Assembly (NCBI RefSeq): GCF_022346925.1
Contig: NZ_JAKRNJ010000007.1
Coordinates: 1-64,000 of the forward strand
Origin: Microvirga sp. ACRRW
GTDB taxonomy: Bacteria > Pseudomonadota > Alphaproteobacteria > Rhizobiales > Beijerinckiaceae
Length of the DNA stretch: 64,000 bases
Reading direction: 5' to 3'
Part shown: in pieces, positions 8,860 through 17,499 of the stretch
How positions within the stretch are numbered: position 1 is the stretch's first letter
Layout of the letters: every line of letters begins with the position of its first letter
The notes under the pieces: generated by a model
Database searches by the model: none
Told to the model about the DNA's origin: nothing
Seen by the model: the letters and a program-made list of their open reading frames with translations, nothing else
Program-made: the position numbers and the translations under genes

Positions 8860-9579
8860 TCAAGCCGCGCGCGAGATGCGCTCGTCGATCTGACGCGACA
8901 GGATGGCGGAGAACTCGTCCGCGAAACCTTCAAGCCGCGATTGCATCTTGCCGACCTCGGCCTGGAGCTTGTTGTAGGCAAGCACGGCCGGGATAGCGGC
9001 GAAGAGGCCGATGGCGGTGGCGAATAGGGCCTCCGCGATACCGGGAGCCACGACCGCAAGGCTCGTGTTCTTGGACGCCGCGATCGAGGTGAACGAGTTC
9101 ATGATGCCGACCACCGTGCCAAAAAGGCCGATGTAAGGACCGGCCGAGCCTATGGAGGCGAGAATCATCAGGCGGGAATCGAGACGCTCCACCTCGCGCT
9201 GGATGGTGACGTCGAGAACCTTGTCGATGCGCTGGGACAGGCTCTGGAACGAGCGGCCCGAGCCCTCGAAGGAGCGCTTCCACTCGCGCATGGCAGCGAC
9301 GAACACGGCCGCCAAGCCGGTGGCCGGGCGGCTCTGGAGGGAGCGGAACAGCTCCTCCAGGGACTGGCCGGACCAGAACACGTCCTCGAAACGATCCATG
9401 GCCCGCTTGGTGCGCGCGTAGAGCAGGGTCTTGTCGATGATGATCGCCCAGCACCACACGGAGGCCGCGAGCAGGCCCATCATCACGAGCTTGACCAGGA
9501 AGTGGGCCTGCCAGAACAGGCCGATGAAGGACATGTCGTGCACCACAGGAGCGGCCTGGGCTACATCAGCCGGATTCAT
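8860..9579 (-). CDS. tolQ: Tol-Pal system protein TolQ (ExbB/MotA family)
   Basis: Inner-membrane channel subunit that with TolR converts proton flow into TolA movement. It has 239 residues with three hydrophobic segments: about 16-42, 128-160 (GSAGPYIGLFGTVVGIMNSF) and 170-195 (GIAEALFATAIGLFAAIPAVLAYN). The GxVxGIM and AxxATAxGL signatures are typical of the family. It is the first gene of the tolQRAB unit. In most relatives ybgC is immediately upstream. Here a plus-strand SnoaL-like gene and 369 bp of intergenic DNA intervene. Confidence 0.96.
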   Translation of the reverse strand: MNPADVAQAAPVVHDMSFIGLFWQAHFLVKLVMMGLLAASVWCWAIIIDKTLLYARTKRAMDRFEDVFWSGQSLEELFRSLQSRPATGLAAVFVAAMREWKRSFEGSGRSFQSLSQRIDKVLDVTIQREVERLDSRLMILASIGSAGPYIGLFGTVVGIMNSFTSIAASKNTSLAVVAPGIAEALFATAIGLFAAIPAVLAYNKLQAEVGKMQSRLEGFADEFSAILSRQIDERISRAA

Positions 9580-9948
9580 AAGTTTCGTCCTCGCTCTTCG
9601 AGCAGCCTTGAGAGGAGCTCAAGGCCCCCGCAACACGGTCTAGGAAAATCTTGTTCTGTTACCCTGCTCGTTCGCGCGCGAATCTGTCGAAAGTAAGGGC
9701 GCGACGCCCCAGGCAGCCCATGATGTCCAGATCGTTGTCTTTTAGGCACAGGGTAAGGTTAAGGCTTGGTTTAAGAGTGGCATGAAGCCCGGAAATAAAG
9801 GGGGAACCTGCCCTATGGTCACGGTTGCCGGAAGCGCGGAACGGGCCCTAAAATCCAACCGAATTCCCGCCCGAACTCGGCTTGAGGGGGATTTGAGCCC
9901 TGCTAAGCCTGCAACCCTGCCCGGCGTGTCCGGACACCCCGACCCGGA
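9580..9948. promoter_or_regulatory. Divergent intergenic region upstream of tolQ, with a leader hairpin and a CtrA-like site
   Basis: No convincing gene is seen here. On the tolQ side a perfect 7-bp inverted repeat, CCTTGAG (9606-9612) and CTCAAGG (9618-9624), would form a hairpin in the tolQ leader about 30 bases before the start. Further out, TTAA-N7-TTTA at 9759-9773 matches the CtrA box TTAA-N7-TTAA with one mismatch. No near-consensus sigma-70 promoter stands out. Confidence 0.4.
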
Positions 9949-10329
9949 ATGACGATGCCGATGAACCAGAACTCCTCCAAGGTCGTCGAGCGTCAGCTTG
10001 ACGCCTATAACGCCCGCGATATCGACGCCTTCATGGCGTGCTGGGCAGAAGATGCGCAGGTTTTCGCCTTCCCCGACACTCTGCTGGCAGAAGGCGCTCA
10101 GTCGATCCGCGAACGTCATATCGCCCGCTTCCAGGAGCCGAACCTCCACGGCAAGCTCATCTCCCGGATGGCCGTCGGCACCATGGTCGTGGACCAGGAG
10201 GTCGTGACCCGGACCTTTCCGGAAGGCTCAGGGACAGTCGAGGTAATCGCGATCTACGAGGTCGAGGATGGGCTGATCCGCAAGGCCTGGTTCAAGATGG
10301 GAGCGCCGGTTCTCGACAAGGCGGCGTGA
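9949..10329 (+). CDS. SnoaL-like / nuclear transport factor 2 fold protein
   Basis: A 126-residue protein with the short alpha-plus-beta NTF2-like pattern of SnoaL and ketosteroid isomerase relatives: an N-terminal helix (VVERQLDAYNARDIDAFMACWAEDA), a central RxRHIARFQEPNLHGKL segment, and a C-terminal YEVEDGLIRKAWF strand pair. No substrate can be assigned. The ATG at 9949 is used, and methionines at 9958 and 9961 would serve equally. It is read away from tolQ and ends 3 bases before the convergent ybgC stop codon, so it is an insertion between ybgC and tolQ relative to the common order. Confidence 0.75.
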   Translation: MTMPMNQNSSKVVERQLDAYNARDIDAFMACWAEDAQVFAFPDTLLAEGAQSIRERHIARFQEPNLHGKLISRMAVGTMVVDQEVVTRTFPEGSGTVEVIAIYEVEDGLIRKAWFKMGAPVLDKAA

Positions 10330-10332
10330 GGT

Positions 10333-10785
10333 TTATTCCTCACCGCCCGAGAGCGCAGCGCGAAGATTGTCGGGAATGCGCACGGCCCGCCCGTCGCGCA
10401 CGGCGGCCACCATGACGTCGGCGCGCACGAGCACCTCGTCACCGCGACGCACCTCCTGCTCCAGGGTCATCGACGCGCCGCGCATTTCCTTGGAACGCGT
10501 GACGATGGTGAGCACATCGTCCATCACGGCGGCACCCAGGAAATCAATCGTCATCTTGCGCACGACGAAGGCAAGGCCGCCCATCTCGGCATGAAGATCC
10601 GATTGCGCAACTTCCACCGCACGCAAGATTTCCGTGCGTCCGCGCTCCAGAAAGCGCAGATAGCTCGCGTGATAGACGCGCGCGGAAAAATCCGTGTCTT
10701 CGTAGTAAACGCGCACGGGCAGATGATGCGCGCCGTCGTGCATGATACCTGAGAGATGGGGCCAGGATTGTTCTACCTCACGCAT
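10333..10785 (-). CDS. ybgC: Tol-Pal associated acyl-CoA thioesterase YbgC
   Basis: Hot-dog fold (4HBT) thioesterase that hydrolyses acyl-CoA and is almost always encoded with the Tol-Pal genes. About 150 residues, with the family signature [10 protein letters not shown], then [15 protein letters not shown], containing the catalytic aspartate. The ATG at 10785 has GGGG 6 bases upstream and overlaps the ruvB stop by 8 bases. Starts at 10791 or 10743 are possible. Overlap with ruvB indicates cotranscription with the ruv genes rather than with tolQ, because a plus-strand gene now separates it from tolQ. Confidence 0.9.
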   Translation of the reverse strand: MREVEQSWPHLSGIMHDGAHHLPVRVYYEDTDFSARVYHASYLRFLERGRTEILRAVEVAQSDLHAEMGGLAFVVRKMTIDFLGAAVMDDVLTIVTRSKEMRGASMTLEQEVRRGDEVLVRADVMVAAVRDGRAVRIPDNLRAALSGGEE

Positions 10786-11824
10786 CCTCATCCCCGTTGA
10801 ACAGCCCAAACTGTGCCGTCGTCTCGCGCGTCGGTTCCGGCATGCCGAGATGCTTGAAGGCGTGCGGGGTGAGGATGCGGCCGCGTGGGGTGCGCTGCAC
10901 GAAGCCTTTCTGGATGAGATAGGGCTCGATGATATCCTCGATGGCGTCGCGCGGCTCGGAGAGTGCTGCCGCGATGGTCTCGATGCCGACCGGTCCGCCG
11001 CCGAAGGAATTGGCGATCATGGTAAGGTATTTGCGATCCATCAGGTCGAGACCGATGGGGTCGACATCGAGCAGGCGCAGCGAACGGTCTGCGAGTTCGC
11101 GCGTGACGGTCTCCGCATTCTCGACGATGGCGAAGTCGCGCACGCGGCGCAGCAGGCGGCCCGCGATACGCGGCGTTCCGCGCGCGCGGCGGGCGATTTC
11201 GTTCGCGCCTTCCTCGCTCATATTCAAGCCCATCACGCGTGCGCCACGGCGCACGATGAGTTCGAGTTCATCCACGGTGTAGAATTCGAGACGGATCGGA
11301 ATGCCGAAGCGGTCGCGCAGCGGCGTCGTGAGAAGGCCCGCGCGGGTGGTGGCACCCACGAGGGTGAATTTCGGCAGCTCGATCTTCACCGAGCGCGCGG
11401 CGGGGCCTTCGCCGATGATGAGGTCGAGCTGGTAATCCTCCATGGCGGGATAGAGGATTTCCTCCACGGCAGGATTGAGGCGGTGGATCTCGTCGATGAA
11501 GAGCACGTCGCGCTCTTCGAGGTTGGTAAGCTGCGCCGCAAGGTCGCCCGCCTTGGCGATCACGGGGCCGGAGGTGGAGCGGAAGTTCACGCCGAGCTCG
11601 CGCGCCACGATCTGCGCCAGCGTGGTCTTGCCGAGGCCGGGCGGGCCGACGAAGAGCACGTGGTCGAGCGCATCGCCCCGCGCCTTGGCGGCATTGATGA
11701 AGACCTGGAGATTGGCGCGCGCGGCGGCCTGGCCCGTGAAGTCGCCGAGCGACAACGGCCGGATCGACGCATCGACATCGTCCTCGCGCTTTTCGGCGCT
11801 GAGCAGGCGGCGGGAATCGGTCAA
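10778..11824 (-). CDS. ruvB: Holliday junction branch migration ATPase RuvB
   Basis: AAA+ motor that drives branch migration of Holliday junctions together with RuvA. It has 348 residues, close to the family norm. Walker A is [12 protein letters not shown], Walker B is [11 protein letters not shown], sensor 1 is VGATTRAG, and the arginine-finger region is [16 protein letters not shown]. The C-terminal winged helix (about 275-335) contains [13 protein letters not shown] and the ending TPRGR. It lies 95 bases downstream of ruvA and overlaps ybgC at its 3' end. Confidence 0.98.
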   Translation of the reverse strand: MTDSRRLLSAEKREDDVDASIRPLSLGDFTGQAAARANLQVFINAAKARGDALDHVLFVGPPGLGKTTLAQIVARELGVNFRSTSGPVIAKAGDLAAQLTNLEERDVLFIDEIHRLNPAVEEILYPAMEDYQLDLIIGEGPAARSVKIELPKFTLVGATTRAGLLTTPLRDRFGIPIRLEFYTVDELELIVRRGARVMGLNMSEEGANEIARRARGTPRIAGRLLRRVRDFAIVENAETVTRELADRSLRLLDVDPIGLDLMDRKYLTMIANSFGGGPVGIETIAAALSEPRDAIEDIIEPYLIQKGFVQRTPRGRILTPHAFKHLGMPEPTRETTAQFGLFNGDEDA

Positions 11825-11919
11825 AGAGGCTTACCTTCCAAAGGCTTCATATAGGCGAAGGGACACTAATACGCCATTCTTAACAGGATCAAAACAGGAA
11901 CGTCGATGGGTCGCGGTCC

Positions 11920-12537
11920 TTACCGCGCCAGTTCCCTCAATCCCAACCGGATCAGCGTCTTCGCCTCAGCTTCCTCGCCCGCCTGTTTCATGGCGGCGGC
12001 GACCGCTGCGGAGGCCTGGACCTGCGGGTAGCCGAGATTGACCAGCGCCGAGATGGCGTCGGCCACAGGTGCGGGCGCGCTCCTGTCGTCGATGGCATCC
12101 GACAGGCGGATGAGCGCCGGGTCGACGGCGGCGAAAGCCGGTGCCTTGTCCTTAAGTTCTGAGACGATGCGTTGCGCGAGCTTCGGGCCGACGCCGGGGG
12201 CGCGGCCGACCGAGGCCTTGTCGCCGGTGGCGATGGCGGTCGCGACGCTGCCGGGATCGAGCACCGAGAGGATGCCGAGCGCCACCTTGGAACCTACGCC
12301 CTGCACGGATTGCAGCAGGCGGAACCATTCGCGCTCCGCGTCGGACTTGAAGCCGAACAGGCGGATCATGTCCTCGCGCACATGGGTCTCGATGGACAGC
12401 ACCGCGGCCTCGCCGGTAGGCGGCAGATTCTGCAGCGTGCGAGAGGAGCAATGGACCACATAACCTACCCCGTGCACGTCGAGGATCACGAAATCCTCGC
12501 CGTAGGAATCCACCACGCCTTTGAGTTTGCCGATCAC
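11920..12537 (-). CDS. ruvA: Holliday junction branch migration protein RuvA
   Basis: DNA-binding subunit that holds the four-way junction as a tetramer and loads RuvB. It has 205 residues. The N-terminal OB domain begins [26 protein letters not shown]. Two helix-hairpin-helix motifs follow ([17 protein letters not shown] and [19 protein letters not shown]), then a flexible linker and the C-terminal RuvB-binding domain ([21 protein letters not shown]). Between ruvC and ruvA lies a palindromic repeat (12558-12693), so the ruvC-ruvA transcript would carry a long hairpin. Confidence 0.98.
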   Translation of the reverse strand: MIGKLKGVVDSYGEDFVILDVHGVGYVVHCSSRTLQNLPPTGEAAVLSIETHVREDMIRLFGFKSDAEREWFRLLQSVQGVGSKVALGILSVLDPGSVATAIATGDKASVGRAPGVGPKLAQRIVSELKDKAPAFAAVDPALIRLSDAIDDRSAPAPVADAISALVNLGYPQVQASAAVAAAMKQAGEEAEAKTLIRLGLRELAR

Positions 12538-12557
12538 GTCAGTCCATCCCCCTGGTG

Positions 12558-12693
12558 GTCATCCCGGGGCTGCGGAGCAGAACCCGGGATCGTGTGCAGG
12601 ATAAAACACTGTTTCCCCCAGAAGGGAAGTCTTTGGTCGCGCTTTGTTCTCATAGCAATCCCGGATCTTCGCTTTGCTTCGTCCGGGATGACG
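12558..12693. repeat. Composite palindromic intergenic repeat, copy 1 (diverged)
   Basis: Between ruvC and ruvA. The left arm GTCATCCCGGGG with CCCGGGATCG at 12583-12592, and the right arm ATCCCGGATC (about 12658-12667) with GTCCGGGATGAC (12681-12692), mirror each other around an AT-richer centre. The arms match the copy at 16906-17009, including GTCATCCCGG, GGGATCG and TTCGCTTYGCTYCGTCCGGGATGACG. The family looks like a repetitive extragenic palindrome of the host genome. This copy has a longer, unrelated loop and imperfect left arm. Confidence 0.75.
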
Positions 12694-12708
12694 CTTTTTC
12701 AGATGGGC

Positions 12709-13212
12709 TTAAAGGCTCGCCGCCAAAGCCCGCGCCTTGCGGTGATGCGCATGGGCGATGGCGATGGCGAGCGCGTCGGCAGCATCGGCCTTCTTGAAGT
12801 CGGCCTTGGGCAAAAGGATCTTCACCATGGCCTGGACCTGCTCCTTGTCGGCGTGTCCTGCGCCCACCACGGTCTTCTTCACCTGGTTGGCGCCGTATTC
12901 GGCGACTGGCAGGTTGTGGAGCGCGGGCACCAGCAGGGACATGGCGCGGGCCTGTCCGAGCTTGAGGGTTGCCTGCGCGTCCTTGTTGACGAAGGTTTCT
13001 TCCACAGAGACCTCGTCGGGCGTCCAAGTGCGGATGACATCCGTGATGCGGTCATGGAGCTGCTTGAGGCGAAGCGCCAATTCGAGATCGCCGTCCGATG
13101 TCACGACACCGCAGGCCACGAAAGAGAGCTTCGTCCCCTCGACGGTGATGACGCCCCAGCCCGTGTTGCGCAGGCCGGGGTCGAGGCCGAGGATGCGGAC
13201 GCGCTCGCTCAC
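12709..13212 (-). CDS. ruvC: Crossover junction endodeoxyribonuclease RuvC
   Basis: Resolves Holliday junctions by paired nicks. It has 167 residues. The RNase H-like catalytic acids are visible in order: Asp in [14 protein letters not shown], Glu in [13 protein letters not shown], and the C-terminal pair in AGHADKEQV and [17 protein letters not shown]. It starts 2 bases after the yebC stop codon, so yebC-ruvC-ruvA-ruvB-ybgC probably form one unit, as in many proteobacteria. Confidence 0.98.
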   Translation of the reverse strand: MSERVRILGLDPGLRNTGWGVITVEGTKLSFVACGVVTSDGDLELALRLKQLHDRITDVIRTWTPDEVSVEETFVNKDAQATLKLGQARAMSLLVPALHNLPVAEYGANQVKKTVVGAGHADKEQVQAMVKILLPKADFKKADAADALAIAIAHAHHRKARALAASL

Positions 13213-13214
13213 AT

Positions 13215-13961
13215 TCAGCCCGCCATCTTCTGCATGAGGGCGTCGGACAGCTCGAAGTTGCCGTAGACGTTCTGCACGTCGTCGTGCTCTTCCAGCGACT
13301 CCATGAGCTTCATGAGCTTCTCGCCGGTCTCGTCATCGACGGCGACGGGGGTCTGCGGCTTCCACACGAGCTTCGAGGCTTTCGGCTCGCCGAACTTGTC
13401 CTCAAGTGCCTTCGTCACCTCGTTGAGAGAGGTCTGCTCGCAATAGATTTCATGGCCGTTCTCCGTGGAGACCACATCCTCGGCGCCGGCCTCGATGGCG
13501 GCTTCGAGCATCGTGTCAGCGTCCGTCACGTCCGCGCCGAATTCCACATAGCCCACGCGGTCGAACATGAAGGACACCGCGCCGGTCTCAGCGAGGTTGC
13601 CGCCGCTCTTGGTGAAGTAGGAGCGGATGTCCGAGGCCGTGCGGTTGCGGTTGTCGGTCATCGCCTCGACGATGATGGCGGCGCCACCGGGGCCGTAACC
13701 TTCGTAGCGGATCTCGTCGTAGTTCTCGCCGTCGTTGCCCGCCGCCTTGTTGATGGCGCGCTGGATGTTGTCCTTGGGCATGTTCTCGGCGCGGGCGGCG
13801 AGGATCGCGGCGCGCAGGCGCGGGTTCATGTTCGGGTCGGGCATGCCCATCTTGGCCGCCACGGTGATTTCGCGGGCGAGCTTGGAGAACACCTTGGAGC
13901 GTACGGCATCCGCCTTGCCCTTGCGGTGCATGATGTTCTTGAACTGTGAATGTCCGGCCAT
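13215..13961 (-). CDS. yebC: YebC/PmpR family protein (TACO1 family)
   Basis: Conserved bacterial protein described as a transcriptional regulator in some species and as a translation factor for proline-rich stretches in others. It has 248 residues. The start [23 protein letters not shown] is the invariant family opening, followed by [15 protein letters not shown] and [24 protein letters not shown]. Three-domain organisation and length are standard. It is directly upstream of ruvC, a widespread arrangement. Confidence 0.97.
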   Translation of the reverse strand: MAGHSQFKNIMHRKGKADAVRSKVFSKLAREITVAAKMGMPDPNMNPRLRAAILAARAENMPKDNIQRAINKAAGNDGENYDEIRYEGYGPGGAAIIVEAMTDNRNRTASDIRSYFTKSGGNLAETGAVSFMFDRVGYVEFGADVTDADTMLEAAIEAGAEDVVSTENGHEIYCEQTSLNEVTKALEDKFGEPKASKLVWKPQTPVAVDDETGEKLMKLMESLEEHDDVQNVYGNFELSDALMQKMAG

Positions 13962-14090
13962 CGGGGCCTCCGGGAAACGGCCGAGAGCGGCCCTTCCGGG
14001 CGCTCGTCAGGCGCATGAATGTTGACGATGAAGGGCTTATAAGGCGGCGAAGGGCTTCAGGCCAAGCCCCCCTCCCATCAAAGCCCCTGC

Positions 14091-14783
14091 TTAAAACCCG
14101 AGCCAGCCCGGCAGGTTATGAATGGTTGCCAGGATGAGGTGATAGGACGCCCCGAGCACGGTCACTGTGTAGGCTAGCCCCGCGATGCCGATGAGATAGC
14201 CCACGATCAGCAGATAGCCATCCTCCTCCATCACCGCGATGGAAGCGATCACGAGAGCAATGGAGGGCGGAAAATTGGTGCCGGGAAAGGGAATGAGCAC
14301 CGACACGGCCACCAGGAAGGCAAAGAGCCCGACAACCCGGTCGCCGATGGGGCCGAAGAGCTGCGTCATTCGCGGCTTGCACCAGCTCTCCAACTTCTGA
14401 AGCTTCGGCTCGGCCACATCGATCAGGCGCTTGAACTTCGAAACCGAGACAGTCTGGCGCAGAATGAAGCCGGGCAGCCAGGGCCTCTTGTGGCCCAGCA
14501 TCATCTGAATGCCGAAGATGAGCACGGGCGTACCCACGATGCCCGCGATGCCGGGCACGTTCGGTACGCAATTCGGCAGGGAAAACAGGATCAGCACGAA
14601 ACCGAAGGCGCGCTCGCCAAAGGCCTCGATGATCTCGCCGATGGAGATCGTCTCGCCCTTGGCCTCGTCGATCACGGCGCGCAGAACGGCGGAAGCGCTC
14701 TGATGCTCATGCGCCTGATGGAATTCGCTGTCCTCGCGGTAAGGGCGTCGTCGGGCGCTGGTCGGCTCTGTCTTGGCGTCCAC
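14091..14783 (-). CDS. exoD: ExoD family exopolysaccharide synthesis protein
   Basis: Integral membrane protein of the ExoD family, named for a Sinorhizobium gene needed for exopolysaccharide production and alkaline tolerance. The biochemical function is unknown. The frame is open back to 14831, but GGAGG stands 6 bases before a GTG at 14783 that starts VDAKTEPTSARRRPY, giving 230 residues. The family core is ISIGEIIEAFGERAFGFVLILFSLPNC with PGIAGIVGTPVLIFGIQMMLG. Two further hydrophobic stretches near residues 155-180 and 195-225 follow. It is a single gene between yebC and the ymdB-type gene. Confidence 0.9.
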   Translation of the reverse strand: MDAKTEPTSARRRPYREDSEFHQAHEHQSASAVLRAVIDEAKGETISIGEIIEAFGERAFGFVLILFSLPNCVPNVPGIAGIVGTPVLIFGIQMMLGHKRPWLPGFILRQTVSVSKFKRLIDVAEPKLQKLESWCKPRMTQLFGPIGDRVVGLFAFLVAVSVLIPFPGTNFPPSIALVIASIAVMEEDGYLLIVGYLIGIAGLAYTVTVLGASYHLILATIHNLPGWLGF

Positions 14784-14854
14784 CTTTATCCTCCGTCGCG
14801 CAGAGATGGGGATGCGATTGGGCCAAGCCAAGTCTCAAACGGCAGAGAAGACGC

Positions 14855-15676
14855 TCAATCCCAAAACCGTGGCCAGGTCTCTTCCAGGTTTGGACCCAAG
14901 CGCACCGCCGCCACGCGGACGGCCAAACCCGTGCGGTCGTCGGTCTCGACCGCGATGCCGGAGAGCGTGCCCTCGCCTAAGCCCGGTTCGAGGCGGGTGC
15001 CGGGAGTCTTCTGGATGAAGCGGCGGATCGCCTCTTCCTTCTGCATGCCGAGCACGGAATCGTAATCGCCGCACATGCCCGCATCCGACATATAGGCCGT
15101 GCCGCCTGACAAAACCCGATGGTCCGAGGTCGGCACATGGGTATGGGTGCCGACGACCAGGCTCGCGCGTCCGTCGAGATAATGGCCCATGGCCTCCTTC
15201 TCGCTGGTCGCCTCGGCATGGATGTCCACGATGATCGCATCCGCCACCTGGCCCAGGGGGCAATCCTCCAGCGCCTGATCGACGGCGGCGAAAGGATCGT
15301 CGAGGGCATCCATGAACAGGCGGCCCATCGCCTGTACTACGAGGACCCGGTGGCCGGAGCGGGTGTCGATGAGGTTCGCGCCGCGGCCCGGCGTGCCGGG
15401 CGGGTAATTGATGGGACGGATGAGCCTCGGCTGCCTCTCGATGAAGACCAGCGTCTCGCGCTGGTCCCAGGAATGGTTGCCGAGCGTGACGGCATCCGCG
15501 CCAGCGTTCAGGATCTCGTCGCAGATCGCCTCGGTGATGCCGAAGCCTCCGGCGGAGTTCTCGCCATTGATGACCACGCAATCGAGCTTCCAGCGCTCGC
15601 GAAGCCCCGGCAGGCGCTCGATGACGGCATTGCGGCCGGGCCGCCCGACGATGTCGCCGAGGAAGAGAAGACGCAT
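14855..15676 (-). CDS. YmdB family metallophosphoesterase
   Basis: Calcineurin-type phosphoesterase of the YmdB family. Characterised members hydrolyse 2',3'-cyclic nucleotides, and the B. subtilis protein affects biofilm formation. It has 273 residues, the usual length. Metal-binding motifs are LLFLGDIVGRPGR, VVINGENSAGGFGI, TLGNHSWDQRE, VDIHAEATSEK and VVGTHTHVPTSD. It starts 9 bases after the 5-formyltetrahydrofolate cyclo-ligase gene, so the two are likely cotranscribed. This pairing recurs in alphaproteobacteria. Confidence 0.92.
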   Translation of the reverse strand: MRLLFLGDIVGRPGRNAVIERLPGLRERWKLDCVVINGENSAGGFGITEAICDEILNAGADAVTLGNHSWDQRETLVFIERQPRLIRPINYPPGTPGRGANLIDTRSGHRVLVVQAMGRLFMDALDDPFAAVDQALEDCPLGQVADAIIVDIHAEATSEKEAMGHYLDGRASLVVGTHTHVPTSDHRVLSGGTAYMSDAGMCGDYDSVLGMQKEEAIRRFIQKTPGTRLEPGLGEGTLSGIAVETDDRTGLAVRVAAVRLGPNLEETWPRFWD

Positions 15677-15685
15677 GGTGGTCCC

Positions 15686-16270
15686 TTAAACAGGCTTGGT
15701 CCGAATAAGCTCGGTTTCCGTGACGATAACATCGAGCAGGCGGTCATGCTCTTCGACCGGAACCTGCTCGATCTCCTGAACCGCATAAGCCAGACCAATG
15801 GTCAAGGTGTGATGCTGTTTTTCGAGCGCCGCGATGGCCCGGTCGAAATGGCCTTTGCCGTAGCCGATGCGCCCTCCCCTGCGGTCGAAGGCGACGAGGG
15901 GGACGATAAGGCATTTCGGGAAAACCTCCGGCGCATCGGGTCCGGGCTCGCGCACGCCGAAGCCGCCTTTGACCAGCACGTCGCCGGGCTGCCAGAGGCG
16001 CCAGCTCAAATGGGGATGGAGGATCTGGGAGAGAGCCACGTCCTGCCCGCGCTCAAGGAGAGCCTCCATCAGCGAACGCGGATCGACCTCGCTGCGGATG
16101 GGCCAATAGCCGCCGACCGGGGTGACGTCTCGAAGAGCGGGAAAGCCGAGGGCCTGGGCACTGATCGCCTGTGCCGCCTCCTCGCGAAAATCCTTGTCGA
16201 GCCCGTCGCGGCGGGCGAGCGCTTCCTGGCGAAGCTGTTCTTTTAAGACCGGAGGAGACGAAGAATGCAT
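15686..16270 (-). CDS. 5-formyltetrahydrofolate cyclo-ligase
   Basis: Converts 5-formyltetrahydrofolate to 5,10-methenyltetrahydrofolate with ATP, returning the folate to one-carbon metabolism. About 194 residues from the ATG at 16270; a GTG at 16285 is an alternative, and neither has a clear ribosome binding site. Motifs: LKEQLRQEALARRD (substrate entry), YWPIRSEVDP, and the signature VPLVAFDRRGGRIGYGKGHFDR. The 6S RNA gene lies directly upstream on the same strand, the same linkage as ssrS-ygfA in E. coli, and the enzyme may be translated from a 6S read-through transcript. Confidence 0.95.
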   Translation of the reverse strand: MHSSSPPVLKEQLRQEALARRDGLDKDFREEAAQAISAQALGFPALRDVTPVGGYWPIRSEVDPRSLMEALLERGQDVALSQILHPHLSWRLWQPGDVLVKGGFGVREPGPDAPEVFPKCLIVPLVAFDRRGGRIGYGKGHFDRAIAALEKQHHTLTIGLAYAVQEIEQVPVEEHDRLLDVIVTETELIRTKPV

Positions 16271-16286
16271 GAAGTGCGGAGCCACA

Positions 16287-16435
16287 AAAGCCGTCGGAGA
16301 AGCGATCCCGGGAACCTACAAAGTAGGTGGGCGCCATATGTTCCGGTCCAGGGACCGGGCAGGGACAGCTCCCGTTGGGATCGATAAGGCCCCGGGGAAT
16401 ATGAACTCCTAACGCGCCCCGCAGCCCCGCCTTTC
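16287..16435 (-). ncRNA. ssrS: 6S RNA (alphaproteobacterial type)
   Basis: Small RNA that binds the housekeeping RNA polymerase by mimicking an open promoter. Read on the minus strand, the region contains segments I recognise from rhizobial 6S RNA: TTCATATTCCCCGGGGCC, GATCCCAACGGGAGCTGTCC, CCGGTCC-TGGACCGG, GGCGCCCACCTACTTTGTAGG and TTCCCGGGATCG. GATCCC near 16376-16382 can pair with GGGATC near 16304-16309 to close the central helix. It sits directly upstream of 5-FCL, the diagnostic location. The 5' end (about 16430) and 3' end (about 16290) are estimates. A possible promoter is TTTCAA-N17-TACATA just upstream. Confidence 0.82.
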
Positions 16436-16609
16436 CTATGTAGGGAGGAAGCGAGCCGGTTGAAAGGGAAAAGTGCACGAGGTTTTCGAGAACTTCGGAA
16501 GCCAAGTGCGGCAAAGATTGCCCTTAGGGAAATTACGGATGGCCTTGGCCGTTGGAGTGCCTTTATATTCGGCCGCGTGGGGGATGTGCCGTTGCTCGAG
16601 GGAGGAACC

Positions 16610-16894
16610 ATGGCCCATCTGAAACCGAACAATTACAAAGAACTTTATTCCAGAGATTATAACGGCTCGCCCAGCATCGACGCCATGATGCGGGAAGTGC
16701 TGCACATGCTCGGCAATATCGATTTTGAGCATGAGATGGAATTGGACAGGCTCGAGAAGAGCGCCACCGATCAGGAGCTGAAAAGCTACATCAAGAGAAA
16801 GATCAGAGCTGCCTATGAGGAGAGGCGGGAGCCCTATGTGGAGCTTCTGGCGACGCTCAGGCAGCGCCAGCATCGCCTGTCGTTTTCTCAATAA
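16610..16894 (+). CDS. Small hypothetical helical protein
   Basis: Not recognised. A 94-residue protein from the ATG at 16610, chosen because GGAGG stands 4 bases upstream; the open frame extends further but without a ribosome binding site. It is rich in charged residues and predicted helical throughout (SIDAMMREVLHMLGNIDFEH, then ELDRLEKSATDQELKSYIKRK, then YEERREPYVELLATLRQR). There is no signal peptide or membrane segment. It is read divergently from the 6S RNA gene and is followed by a composite palindromic repeat. Confidence 0.65.
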   Translation: MAHLKPNNYKELYSRDYNGSPSIDAMMREVLHMLGNIDFEHEMELDRLEKSATDQELKSYIKRKIRAAYEERREPYVELLATLRQRQHRLSFSQ

Positions 16895-16905
16895 CTCATC
16901 TCAAT

Positions 16906-17009
16906 CGTCATCCCGGACGGCGTAAGCCGATCCGGGATCGCGTTTAGTAAAGAGGCGCTATTCTCGTCTCGCGATCCCGGATCTGCGCTTCGCTCCGTCC
17001 GGGATGACG
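16906..17009. repeat. Composite palindromic intergenic repeat, copy 2 (perfect nested arms)
   Basis: Two nested perfect inverted repeats form one 104-base structure. The outer arms CGTCATCCCGGACG (16906-16919) and CGTCCGGGATGACG (16996-17009) are exact complements. The inner arms GATCCGGGATCGCG (16929-16942) and CGCGATCCCGGATC (16970-16983) are exact complements around a 27-base centre. It lies 11 bases after a small hypothetical gene. A diverged copy is at 12558-12693. Confidence 0.85.
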
Positions 17010-17129
17010 CCTTTTGAATTCAGAACCGTCTCTTCAATAGAGTGTGGAATCAGCTCAACCACCCCTCGACTTCAAGGAAAGTTGTCTCGTAACAGAGTTA
17101 CGCAAAACAACTTCGAGAGTCGAAACACA

Positions 17130-17474
17130 ATGCTGAACTTTATCCCCAAGCCCGTCCAATGGTTCCTCGCAATCGTCATCCTCGCCGGCCTCGGCTACGG
17201 CCTCTGGGAATGGACGACCTCCATGGGCCGCGACCGGCTGATCGATGTCGCCAAGACCCAGAACCTCTGCCAATCGGTGGAATGTGCCGAGGGCATTTCG
17301 CAGGTTTCCGCCCTTCTCGGTGCGAAATACAGCGTGGCCCCGTCCCTCGTTCAGTGGTGTGTCGGCGTTGATCGCTGGGCCGGAACGCGTGCCCGGAAGA
17401 TGGAATGGCTGAAGGGCATCGTCGTCTCCGGCATGTACCTGCCCTGCCCGAGCATCACCGAAGGACGCCGCTAA
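17130..17474 (+). CDS. Hypothetical membrane-anchored protein with four cysteines
   Basis: Not recognised. The 114-residue form from the ATG at 17130 (MLNFIPKPVQWFLAIVILAG) begins with one hydrophobic segment (about residues 9-27) that may be a signal anchor. The rest has four cysteines (LCQSVEC, LVQWCVG, LPCPS) and ends in a basic GRR. An upstream extension to 17004 would be translated out of the palindromic repeat and is disfavoured. Cysteine spacing would suit a periplasmic disulfide-bonded domain. That is an inference only. It converges on zapA. Confidence 0.6.
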   Translation: MLNFIPKPVQWFLAIVILAGLGYGLWEWTTSMGRDRLIDVAKTQNLCQSVECAEGISQVSALLGAKYSVAPSLVQWCVGVDRWAGTRARKMEWLKGIVVSGMYLPCPSITEGRR

Positions 17475-17499
17475 TCGCGGGCCTTTAAAGGGGGCGGCC

